The notes beneath the pieces were generated by a model, which was not told the DNA's origin, did no database searches, and saw only the letters and a list, made by a program, of their open reading frames with translations. From contig CACFNI010000004.1 of assembly GCA_902567765.1 (NCBI GenBank), forward strand, positions 1 through 64,000: a DNA stretch of 64,000 nt. The letters are read 5' to 3'. This DNA comes from an uncultured Pelagibacteraceae bacterium (GTDB taxonomy: Bacteria; Pseudomonadota; Alphaproteobacteria; Pelagibacterales; Pelagibacteraceae). Position numbers and translations under genes: made by a program. Of this stretch, positions 41,698 to 49,963 are shown one piece after another (positions within the stretch are counted from its first letter, which is position 1; every line of letters starts with the position of its first letter).

Positions 41698-42189
41698 TTA
41701 TTGATTTTTAAGATTTGTTATTAGATATAAAAACATTGCTATATGAGAACTATTATTGAATTTTTGATTTAATATTAATTTAAATATATCGCTTTGATTA
41801 AATAAATGAATTTTAATACCTTTTTCTGGCTTTGAAATTTTTATTAAGTCTTTCGTAAAATAACCAGTAATTTTAGTAGTTAATCGCCCAGGCTCAGTAT
41901 AAAAAGTTATAATTTTACTCAATTTTGATCTTGATTTATACCCTGTTTCTTCTTTTAATTCCTTATAAGCTGATTGCAGAGTTGTTTCTTTTTTTTCTAC
42001 TATCCCAGAAGGAAACTCATAATTAATTTTGTTAATCGGAACTCTTTTTTGAGATACTACTATATATTTGTCTTTAATCTTAGGTATTACTAATGAAAGA
42101 TTAGAAGTTTTAAGATAATGATAAAACTCTTTTTTCTTAAATTTTTTGTTAATCAAACTTATTTGATTGGTAAGTTTTATATTTTTCAA
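41698..42189 (-). CDS. NUDIX hydrolase (ADP-ribose pyrophosphatase-like)
   Basis: Nudix box GIVEKKETTLQSAYKELKEETGY. Confidence 0.87.
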   Translation of the reverse strand: MKNIKLTNQISLINKKFKKKEFYHYLKTSNLSLVIPKIKDKYIVVSQKRVPINKINYEFPSGIVEKKETTLQSAYKELKEETGYKSRSKLSKIITFYTEPGRLTTKITGYFTKDLIKISKPEKGIKIHLFNQSDIFKLILNQKFNNSSHIAMFLYLITNLKNQ

Positions 42190-42845
42190 TTTTTCTCTAA
42201 AAATAACTTTTTAACAATAAATACAGCAATTAACATTCCCACAAGTTCAGCTAAAATATAATAAGGAGTATTTAAATAACTAATACCAGTAAAAGAATCT
42301 GTAAATGTTCTGGCAATTGCAACAGCTGGATTTGCAAAAGAAGTTGAAGAAGTAAACCAATAACCAGCAGTAATATAAAGACCAACACTAGCTGCAACAG
42401 CAATTTTGCCTGACTTCATGGAGCCGAAAATTATTATTATAAGCCCCAATGTTGCTATTATCTCAGATGTAAATATGTAAATTCCATCTCTTGACTTAGT
42501 AGATAATTCATAAATTTCATGTTCAAAAAAGAAATTTGCTAAACCAACACCAATTAAGCAACCTAGCAATTGAGCAATGATATAGTAGGGTAATAGTTTC
42601 TTTTTTAATTTACCTGTTATTGTCATTGCGATACTCACAAATGGATTAAAGTGAGCTCCTGATACATCAGCAAATACTGTAATAAGCACAAATAAACCTG
42701 CTCCTGTTGCTATTGTGTTTGCAATTAACATCACAGCAACGTCATTAGTTAGGTTTTCAGCCATTAAACCTGAACCGACAATAATCATTACTAAAAAACA
42801 ACTTCCTATTAATTCAGCAAGAAAATAACGACTTTTATTTTTCAT
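42186..42845 (-). CDS. MIP-family aquaporin/aquaglyceroporin (AqpS/AqpZ-like)
   Basis: SGAHFNPFVSIA and FANPAVAIARTFTDSFTGI NPA-region motifs, six TM; adjacent to arsC-like gene. Confidence 0.87.
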   Translation of the reverse strand: MKNKSRYFLAELIGSCFLVMIIVGSGLMAENLTNDVAVMLIANTIATGAGLFVLITVFADVSGAHFNPFVSIAMTITGKLKKKLLPYYIIAQLLGCLIGVGLANFFFEHEIYELSTKSRDGIYIFTSEIIATLGLIIIIFGSMKSGKIAVAASVGLYITAGYWFTSSTSFANPAVAIARTFTDSFTGISYLNTPYYILAELVGMLIAVFIVKKLFLEKN

Positions 42846-43266
42846 TAAGTAGTTCCTTTATATTTTTATTAATATGGTTAAAAACTTTTTCAATTATTTC
42901 ATCTTTTTTATTTAAATCATTTGTTTGATTAAGTAATTTAACAGGATCCTCTATGTCCCAATGAATTATCTGATCTTTATTTGGCCAAATAGGGCAGACT
43001 TCACTATTGGCATTATTACAAACTGTAATAACATAATCCATTTTAATTTGACTATTGATAAATTCATTAAAATTTTTAGATCTATAATTTGAAAGATCAT
43101 AATGTTTTGATAATAAATAATCCTTCACATCATCATTTACTTTTCCTGTTGGATTACTTCCAGCACTAAAACCCTTATACATATCGTCATATTCGTTATT
43201 TATTATACTTTCAGCAATAATACTTCTTGCTGAATTACCTGTGCATACGAACAATATATTCTTCAT
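42835..43266 (-). CDS. arsC: Arsenate reductase / low-molecular-weight phosphatase (ArsC-like)
   Basis: MKNILFVCTGNSARSIIAE P-loop, TVCNNANSEVCPIWP second Cys pair. Confidence 0.87.
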   Translation of the reverse strand: MKNILFVCTGNSARSIIAESIINNEYDDMYKGFSAGSNPTGKVNDDVKDYLLSKHYDLSNYRSKNFNEFINSQIKMDYVITVCNNANSEVCPIWPNKDQIIHWDIEDPVKLLNQTNDLNKKDEIIEKVFNHINKNIKELLNEK

Positions 43267-43488
43267 TTAAAAAATAACTTTATAAATACCAATTACAAAC
43301 AATGGAATTTGTAATCCAAAGTTTGTTAAGATTGCTTTATCTTTGCTCATAAATCCTGCAATAGTCCATCCAACAACTCCTAATCCATGAAAATATATAT
43401 TTAATGGATATATATTCAAATTTGTAAGAAGTATTCCTACTAAAACTAAAAACGTACTAATCCACTTTAGATATTTTTTTATAAACAT
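43267..43488 (-). CDS. Small two/three-TM membrane protein, uncharacterised
   Basis: 73 aa hydrophobic ORF abutting arsC; GAAAGGAAA ribosome-binding-like sequence upstream. Confidence 0.75.
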   Translation of the reverse strand: MFIKKYLKWISTFLVLVGILLTNLNIYPLNIYFHGLGVVGWTIAGFMSKDKAILTNFGLQIPLFVIGIYKVIF

Positions 43489-43546
43489 AAAATTTCCTTT
43501 CGTTATTATTATTTCAGTTATGTTAAGAATTTATTAAAATAAAGGA

Positions 43547-43948
43547 TTATCTACACTTTTTACATAATCCAAAAAACTCAAGATTGTATTTACTGTATTT
43601 CATACCATCTTTGTCTTTGAAATTAGCTAAGTATTTAGAAAGACCTGCGCTACTTATTTCTGTTACTTTTTCACAAATCTCACAGATTGAAAAAGCAGTA
43701 GCTTTTGCTACCTGACAGCTTGAATTGTGACAGGCTATAAAGGCATTTCTACTTTCAATTTTGTGAATTTTTCCTATTTCAACTAGCTTATCTAATGCTC
43801 GATAAACTTGTAATGGAGCTTTAATACCTTTTTTTTGAACATTATAAAGTATTGAGTAAGCTTTTAATGGTTCACTAGATTTATCAATTAAATCAAAAAT
43901 AATTTGCTGATTTTTTGTAAGAGTATGTTCTTTATGCATTTTGTTCAT
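43547..43948 (-). CDS. zur: Fur-family regulator, probable Zur
   Basis: Fur-type fold, CxxC pair (SICEICEK...FFGLCKKC), cistron with znuBC. Confidence 0.87.
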   Translation of the reverse strand: MNKMHKEHTLTKNQQIIFDLIDKSSEPLKAYSILYNVQKKGIKAPLQVYRALDKLVEIGKIHKIESRNAFIACHNSSCQVAKATAFSICEICEKVTEISSAGLSKYLANFKDKDGMKYSKYNLEFFGLCKKCR

Positions 43949-43963
43949 TTTACCGATTCTTCA

Positions 43964-44767
43964 TTAATTTTTCAATTTAATCGTTTGTTTTATTTTAAAT
44001 AATGAAATCACAAATAAAAATAAAGCAGCAGCTATAATTGATGGGCCAGATGGAGTGTTAAATTCTAATGAAGAAAATAATCCTATGATAACTGACAATA
44101 ATCCCCCAATGATTGAATAAATAATCATTTTTTGTGGGCTGTCTGAAATATTCCGTGCCATTGCCGCAGGTATGATTAACATTCCAGTAATTAATAATAA
44201 TCCAACCATTTTGATTGATATAGCAATTATCGCTGCCATTAATATTGTGAAAATAGCTTTTGCTCTATCAGGATTTAAACCTTCCGCTTCAGCTAGTTCG
44301 TAATTAACTGTTGATGCAAATAATCCTTTCCATATTAATCTTAATACTAATAAAATTAATGCTCCCCCAATCCATATAATATATAAATCATCTACTGTTA
44401 CAGCCAGAATATCTCCAAATAATAATCCCATCACATCAAACCTAATAAATGTTAAAAAGCCAATAACAACAAGTCCAACAGCTAGTGAAGAGTGTGCCAA
44501 GAGACCTAGTAAAGCATCACCTGGTAGATTAGTTCTATTTTGTAGTTGAACTAAGATTAATGCTATTAAAGATGAAATTATAAATACAGATAATGCGATA
44601 TTAAATTCTAAAGAATATGCAATAGTCACACCCAGTAAAGCTGAGTGAGCTAGGGTATCACCAAAATAAGACAATCTTCTCCAAACTACAAAACAACCAA
44701 GAGGACCAGTTACAAACGCAACACCTAGTCCTGCAACAAGTGCTCTTATAAAAAAATCATCAAACAT
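43964..44767 (-). CDS. znuB: Zinc ABC transporter permease ZnuB
   Basis: ABC-3 family: GDTLAHSALLGVTIAY, LLITGMLIIPAAMARN. Confidence 0.92.
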   Translation of the reverse strand: MFDDFFIRALVAGLGVAFVTGPLGCFVVWRRLSYFGDTLAHSALLGVTIAYSLEFNIALSVFIISSLIALILVQLQNRTNLPGDALLGLLAHSSLAVGLVVIGFLTFIRFDVMGLLFGDILAVTVDDLYIIWIGGALILLVLRLIWKGLFASTVNYELAEAEGLNPDRAKAIFTILMAAIIAISIKMVGLLLITGMLIIPAAMARNISDSPQKMIIYSIIGGLLSVIIGLFSSLEFNTPSGPSIIAAALFLFVISLFKIKQTIKLKN

Positions 44768-45514
44768 TTAATTTTTCTTTATTTCGCCTTCGATAGTATG
44801 AACATGATCATGTTTATGTTCATATCTTGTAAGTATTTGAGAAGCTTGTTCACCAAATAAAGCTTTATATTCACTGTTCTTAGCTACATCTATAGGCGTT
44901 CCAGAACAACATACATGACCATTTAAACAAACAACATGATCTGTAGCACTCATTACTGTATGTAGATCATGTGAAATTAATAAAATTCCACAATTTAACT
45001 CGTCAGATATTTTTTTTATCAATTCATACAAAGCTATTTCACCCGTAAAATCTACACCTTGAACTGGTTCATCAAGTACTAATAATTCTGGTTTTTTAGA
45101 AATAGCTCTTGCTAACAAAACTCTTTGAAATTCACCACCAGATAAGTTTCCTAGACTTTTGTCTTTTAAATGTATAACTCCAGTTAAAGATAAAGCCTCA
45201 TCGATAGTCTTTTCATCTAAGTTTTCAGTTAATACCATGAAATCGTAAACACGAAGTGGCAATGTCCAATCTACTGAAATTTTTTGAGGCACATAGCCAA
45301 CTTTATTTGTATATTTTTCAACTTCACCATGTATTTTTTTTAAAATACCTAGAGCTATTTTTGCAGTTGTGCTTTTACCGGATCCATTGGGTCCAATTAG
45401 AGTTACAATTTGTCCCTTTTTAACAGTTAAAGAAACTCCTTGGACAAGCCATTTACCGTTATGTTGAAATCCAACATCATTTAACTTTACTAAAATATTA
45501 TTATTTAAGCTCAT
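44768..45514 (-). CDS. znuC: Zinc ABC transporter ATP-binding protein ZnuC
   Basis: GPNGSGKSTTAKIALG, LSGGEFQRVLLARAI, DEPVQGVDFTG, C-terminal His-rich end. Confidence 0.93.
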   Translation of the reverse strand: MSLNNNILVKLNDVGFQHNGKWLVQGVSLTVKKGQIVTLIGPNGSGKSTTAKIALGILKKIHGEVEKYTNKVGYVPQKISVDWTLPLRVYDFMVLTENLDEKTIDEALSLTGVIHLKDKSLGNLSGGEFQRVLLARAISKKPELLVLDEPVQGVDFTGEIALYELIKKISDELNCGILLISHDLHTVMSATDHVVCLNGHVCCSGTPIDVAKNSEYKALFGEQASQILTRYEHKHDHVHTIEGEIKKN

Positions 45515-45536
45515 TTTATTACTTGACTTATATTAA

Positions 45537-45551
45537 TGTTATATTATTACA
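45537..45551. promoter_or_regulatory. Candidate Zur box 1 (TGTTATATTATTACA)
   Basis: Near-palindrome 7-1-7 in divergent znuC/znuA intergenic region. Confidence 0.65.
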
Positions 45552-45554
45552 CAG

Positions 45555-45569
45555 TGTTATATTATAACA
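45555..45569. promoter_or_regulatory. Candidate Zur box 2 (TGTTATATTATAACA)
   Basis: Perfect 7-1-7 palindrome; tandem with box 1, 18 bp centre-to-centre. Confidence 0.75.
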
Positions 45570-45588
45570 ACTACTAAATATTTAAATT

Positions 45589-46665
45589 ATGAAAAACCTT
45601 AAAAAAATACCAGTAATCTTATCAATCTTATCATTATTAACTTCTTTTTCATCAGCTAATGCTGATATAAAAGTTGTAGCATCAATTAAACCAATACACT
45701 CATTAGCAAGCTATCTAATGGATGGGATTGGCAAACCAGGTTTGATAGTAGATGGATATGCTTCACCACATGGTTTCGCATTAAAACCCTCACATGCTAA
45801 AATGCTACAAGAGGCAGATATTATATTTTGGGTAGGTGAAGATTTAGAAAATTTTTTAGAAAAACCATTAAAATCTGTTGCTAAAAAAGCTGAGAAAATC
45901 GAGCTATTAGAAATTAAAGGTTTAAATAAATTAAAGTTTAGAGAAAGAAATATTTTTGAAGGACATGACGATCATGGCCACAAAGAAGATGGTCACGATG
46001 ACCATGCAAAAAAAGAAGATGACCACGATGATCACGGTCACGATGAAGATGGTCACAAGGAAGATGAACATAAGGAAGATGGTCACGACGATCACGGTCA
46101 TGACGATGATGGACATAAAGAAGATGGTCACGATGACCATGGACATGAAGGTCACGCACATGGTGAGTTTGACCCACACATTTGGTTAGATCCAATGAAT
46201 GCAAAAGTAATTTTAAAGGAAATGACAGAACATCTAATCGAAAATGATCAGAAAAATGCTTCTAAATATAAAGATAATTTAAATAAAGCTTTAAAAGACT
46301 TAGATAAACTTAATAAAAAGATTAAATCTGATTTAAATAAAGATTTTAAATCTATTGTTTTTCATGATGCTTATCAATATTTCGAAAAAAGATATAATGT
46401 TAATGTGTTAGGTGCATTTACAGTGAATACAGATGTATTGCCTGGTGCAGAACAACTATCTGAAATAAGAGAGATAATTGAGCATGATAAAGTAACCTGC
46501 ATATTTTCTGAACCTCAATTTAACCCTGACATCATTAACGCTGTAGCAAAAGATATGGATATTAAAACTGGTGTTTTAGATCCACTAGGAGCTACTCTTA
46601 ACCCAGGTAAAGATTTATATTTTGATTTAATCAAAAACATGTCTAAATCTTTCAAAGGTTGTTAA
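45589..46665 (+). CDS. znuA: Zinc ABC transporter substrate-binding protein ZnuA with long His/Asp-rich loop
   Basis: VVASIKPIHSLASYLMDGIG, EFDPHIWLDPMNA, FHDAYQYFEKRY; HDDHGH repeats. Confidence 0.95.
   Translation: MKNLKKIPVILSILSLLTSFSSANADIKVVASIKPIHSLASYLMDGIGKPGLIVDGYASPHGFALKPSHAKMLQEADIIFWVGEDLENFLEKPLKSVAKKAEKIELLEIKGLNKLKFRERNIFEGHDDHGHKEDGHDDHAKKEDDHDDHGHDEDGHKEDEHKEDGHDDHGHDDDGHKEDGHDDHGHEGHAHGEFDPHIWLDPMNAKVILKEMTEHLIENDQKNASKYKDNLNKALKDLDKLNKKIKSDLNKDFKSIVFHDAYQYFEKRYNVNVLGAFTVNTDVLPGAEQLSEIREIIEHDKVTCIFSEPQFNPDIINAVAKDMDIKTGVLDPLGATLNPGKDLYFDLIKNMSKSFKGC
45961..46165 (+). repeat. Tandem degenerate repeat coding the His-rich loop of ZnuA
   Basis: Repeated GGTCACGATGACCATGG/GAAGAT units. 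Confidence 0.85.
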
Positions 46666-46707
46666 TTTAAAATTGATATTTAGTCCTAAATAATATCTAA
46701 TGTTGGG

Positions 46708-47706
46708 ATGAGTTCAGTTTCCCTTACATTAGATGAAATTTTCGATTTAGCTAAAAAGACTTTATTAGCAAATGGATGTGATGAGGAAACAGCAGCTATA
46801 TTATCAGATTTAATTAAAAATGCCGAGAGAGATGGTTCACTATCTCATGGTTTGTTTAGATTGCCAGCTTATGTTTCAGGACTTAAAAGCGGAAAAATAA
46901 ATGGCAAAGGTAAACCTGAAGTTAAAAAAATATCTCCAAGCATTATTAAGGTTATAGGTAATAACTGTTTGGCTCCTGTTGTTTTAAATAAAGGTATTCC
47001 TGAATTAATAAAAGCAGCAAAAGAAAATGGAGTAGCCGTTCTTGCTATCACTAACTCTCATCATATGGCTGCTATGTGGCCTGAAACAGAGGCAATAGCA
47101 GAAGAGGGGCTAGTTGCATTTGCATGTACTTCTTACAAACCAATGGTAGCTCCAGCAGGAGCTAAGAAAGCTTTATTTGGAACCAATCCAATTTCATTTG
47201 CATGGCCTCGACCTGGAAAAACACCTGTTGTTTATGATATGGCAACAGCTTCAATGGCGATGGGAGAAGTTCAAGTTGCTAAAAGAGAAGGACACAAGGT
47301 TCCGTTAGGCACAGGTTTATCTAAAGACGGTAAAGAAACAACAGATCCTTCAGAGATAACTGATGGAGGTGTTTTACTTCCATTTGGTGGTTACAAAGGA
47401 TCTGGTATTGCGATGATGGTAGAATTATTAGCTGGTACACTAGTAGGTGATAATTTTAGTTTTGAAACAGCTGCAAAAGATAATAATGATGGAGGTCCAC
47501 CAAGTGGGGGAGAGTTTATTTTAGCAATCTCTCCTGAAAAAACTTCAGGTACTGATTGGGCTAAACATGCAGAAGAATTTTTTAATAAAATGAAATCAAT
47601 GGATGGAGTTAGACTTCCAGGCGAAAGACGTCATAAAAATAGACTAGATAAAGGTCCAAGAAATATAAATCAAGAGCTAGTAAATAAAATTAAATCTTTA
47701 AGCTAG
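46708..47706 (+). CDS. Ldh2-family oxidoreductase, probably delta1-piperideine-2-carboxylate / delta1-pyrroline-2-carboxylate reductase type
   Basis: ERDGSLSHGLFRLPAYVSGL, SHHMAAMWPETE, LFGTNPISFAWPR, LLPFGGYKGSGIAMMVELLAG pattern. Confidence 0.85.
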   Translation: MSSVSLTLDEIFDLAKKTLLANGCDEETAAILSDLIKNAERDGSLSHGLFRLPAYVSGLKSGKINGKGKPEVKKISPSIIKVIGNNCLAPVVLNKGIPELIKAAKENGVAVLAITNSHHMAAMWPETEAIAEEGLVAFACTSYKPMVAPAGAKKALFGTNPISFAWPRPGKTPVVYDMATASMAMGEVQVAKREGHKVPLGTGLSKDGKETTDPSEITDGGVLLPFGGYKGSGIAMMVELLAGTLVGDNFSFETAAKDNNDGGPPSGGEFILAISPEKTSGTDWAKHAEEFFNKMKSMDGVRLPGERRHKNRLDKGPRNINQELVNKIKSLS

Positions 47707-48474
47707 TTCAATTTCAATAGGTGTATGATCAGATGGTTTTTGTCTGCCACGTGGGAATTTATTAATTTTAACATCCTTAACAATACCAATTAATGAACTA
47801 GATACTAAAAAATGATCAATTCTCATACCATTATTTTTTTGCCAAGCTCCACTTGTATAATCCCAAAATGTAAATCCTTCTTTTTCTGGATGTATAAATC
47901 TATAAGCATCATGAAAACCTAAGTTAATTAATTCCCTTAATTTTTTTCTAATTTCTAATCTAAACAAAGCATCATTTTCATAACTTTTAGGATTATGAAC
48001 ATCTTCAGCTGAAGGGATTATATTAAAGTCTCCTCCTATAATTATATTTTCATTTTGTTTAGATAAGGATTTTAATTTTTTAATTAAGCTGTCTAGCCAG
48101 TAAAGTTTATAAGTATATTTTTCAGTATCTACTGGATTTCCATTGGGTGTATAAATATTTATTAAAATTATATCTTTATTTTTAAATCTTACCTCAGCTG
48201 AAATTACTCTTGATTGCTTATTTTTATCTTTAAAAATGTCATTCTGAATATTATTTAATTTCTTTTTTGAGACAATAGCTACACCGTTGTAACTCTTTTG
48301 ACCAAATACATAATTTTCATATTTTAATTTTTTTATATCCTCGTAAGGGTAAGTTTCGTCAGGTGTTTTGATTTCCTGCATCATCATTATGTCTGGTGAA
48401 AATTTTTTTAAATATTCTTTGATATTTTCAATTCGAGCTCTTACTGAATTAACATTCCAGGAGCTTATTAACAT
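47698..48474 (-). CDS. xthA: Exodeoxyribonuclease III
   Basis: MLISSWNVNSVRARIENI, MMQEIKTPDETYP, DYTSGAWQKNNGMRIDHFLVS, SDHTPIEIEL; start set to 48474. Confidence 0.95.
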   Translation of the reverse strand: MLISSWNVNSVRARIENIKEYLKKFSPDIMMMQEIKTPDETYPYEDIKKLKYENYVFGQKSYNGVAIVSKKKLNNIQNDIFKDKNKQSRVISAEVRFKNKDIILINIYTPNGNPVDTEKYTYKLYWLDSLIKKLKSLSKQNENIIIGGDFNIIPSAEDVHNPKSYENDALFRLEIRKKLRELINLGFHDAYRFIHPEKEGFTFWDYTSGAWQKNNGMRIDHFLVSSSLIGIVKDVKINKFPRGRQKPSDHTPIEIELA

Positions 48475-48791
48475 TAAAGTGAGAATGATACACCACAACC
48501 ACAAGAAGATTTGCTTTGTGGGTTGTTAATTTTAAATGAGTTACCGATTAATTCCTCTGAATAATCAACCTCAGATCCTTTTAATAGGTCTGCTGAATTT
48601 TTATCTATTAATATATTTTCATGTTTTAGATCATCTTCATTTTGTTTTTGATCAAAAGAAAAATCATATTGAAAACCTGAGCAACCACCACCCTTGATAG
48701 CGATTCTAAAAAAAGACCCTTTATCTCTAGTCGAAAGCAAATGGTTGATTTGTTTTATTGCTTTATCTGTAAATTTAATTTCTTTAATCAT
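48474..48791 (-). CDS. erpA: Iron-sulfur cluster insertion protein (ErpA/IscA-like)
   Basis: GGGCSGFQYDFSF and CGCGVSF Cys motifs. Confidence 0.92.
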   Translation of the reverse strand: MIKEIKFTDKAIKQINHLLSTRDKGSFFRIAIKGGGCSGFQYDFSFDQKQNEDDLKHENILIDKNSADLLKGSEVDYSEELIGNSFKINNPQSKSSCGCGVSFSL

Positions 48792-48841
48792 ATAAGAACA
48801 CTGTTATTACTAATATAATATTTATTTACCAAGTTTAAAGG

Positions 48842-49963
48842 ATGAAAAATTACTCAAAAATAGGACTATTTAAAAGTAAAGGAAGGCTTTTTAAGGAGCC
48901 AGTTAATCAATATAGAAGTCCATTTCAACGTGACAGAGACAGAATTATACATAGTGCATCATTTAGAAGGTTAAAGCATAAAACTCAGGTCTTTGTTAAC
49001 ACTGGAGGTGACCATTACAGAACTAGGATTACACATTCCCTTGAAGTAGCTCAAATAGCAAGATCAATAACAAGATATTTAAACTTAAATGATGATCTAG
49101 CAGAAACTTTAAGTTTAGCTCATGATTTAGGGCATACACCTTTTGGTCACGCAGGGGAAGATGCGTTAAATGAATGTATGATTGATCATGGGGGGTTTGA
49201 TCATAATTTACAGACATTACGAATAATTATGTTCCTTGAGCATAAGTATCTTAAATTTAAAGGTTTAAATCTTACATTAGAGACCATCGACGGGCTGCTT
49301 AAGCATAATGGACCATTTGAAGATATTTTAAAACTAAATAAAATTATAGGAACAAAAAATTTAAAGGGAAAAATAAATTTTAAAAAATTTCCCTCGTTAG
49401 AAGCGCAGATTGCTGCAATGTCTGATGATATAGCCTACAATAATCACGATATACAAGATGGTATTCACGCAGGTTTATTTAAACTAAAGGATTTAACAGA
49501 AATAGATTTTTTTAATCAGATTCTAAAGCTTAATAAAAAAAAAATTAAAGGAAAAAACGAGCAAATTTTGATATATCAAATTATAAGAGATTCAATTGAT
49601 TTGATGGTTAAAGACTTAATAAATAATACTTTGAAAAATATAAAATATTATAAAATTAATAATATTAAAAAGGTTTACAGTTGCTCAGACAGCATTGTCA
49701 AATTTTCAGATGAATTTAATTTAATTGATCAGGAAATTAGATTTTTCTTAAAATCAAAAATGTATAATAATAAAAAAGTTTTAAAAAAAAATAATGAAGG
49801 AAAAAAAATTGTTAAAACACTTTTTAAAAGCATTTCGAAAAAACCAAATCATTTTATAAACAGAGATAGATTTAAAAAAAACGATAAATACAGAGCTATT
49901 GCTGATTTTATTTCAGGTATGACTGATAGATATGCAATTAATTTATATAATAGTATTAAATGA
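48842..49963 (+). CDS. dgt: Deoxyguanosinetriphosphate triphosphohydrolase-like protein
   Basis: HD domain: RTRITHSLEVAQIARSI, SLAHDLGHTPFGHAGEDAL. Confidence 0.93.
   Translation: MKNYSKIGLFKSKGRLFKEPVNQYRSPFQRDRDRIIHSASFRRLKHKTQVFVNTGGDHYRTRITHSLEVAQIARSITRYLNLNDDLAETLSLAHDLGHTPFGHAGEDALNECMIDHGGFDHNLQTLRIIMFLEHKYLKFKGLNLTLETIDGLLKHNGPFEDILKLNKIIGTKNLKGKINFKKFPSLEAQIAAMSDDIAYNNHDIQDGIHAGLFKLKDLTEIDFFNQILKLNKKKIKGKNEQILIYQIIRDSIDLMVKDLINNTLKNIKYYKINNIKKVYSCSDSIVKFSDEFNLIDQEIRFFLKSKMYNNKKVLKKNNEGKKIVKTLFKSISKKPNHFINRDRFKKNDKYRAIADFISGMTDRYAINLYNSIK

Noticed and set aside
45961-46165. Possible CRISPR-like repeats
   Set aside because: Repeats are in-frame, degenerate and without spacers; they encode a metal-binding loop.
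45931-46204. Minus-strand ORFs of 82 and 88 aa and the plus-strand +2 frame ORF in the znuA repeat
   Set aside because: Low-complexity shadows of the His-rich tandem repeat in znuA; no independent coding signal.
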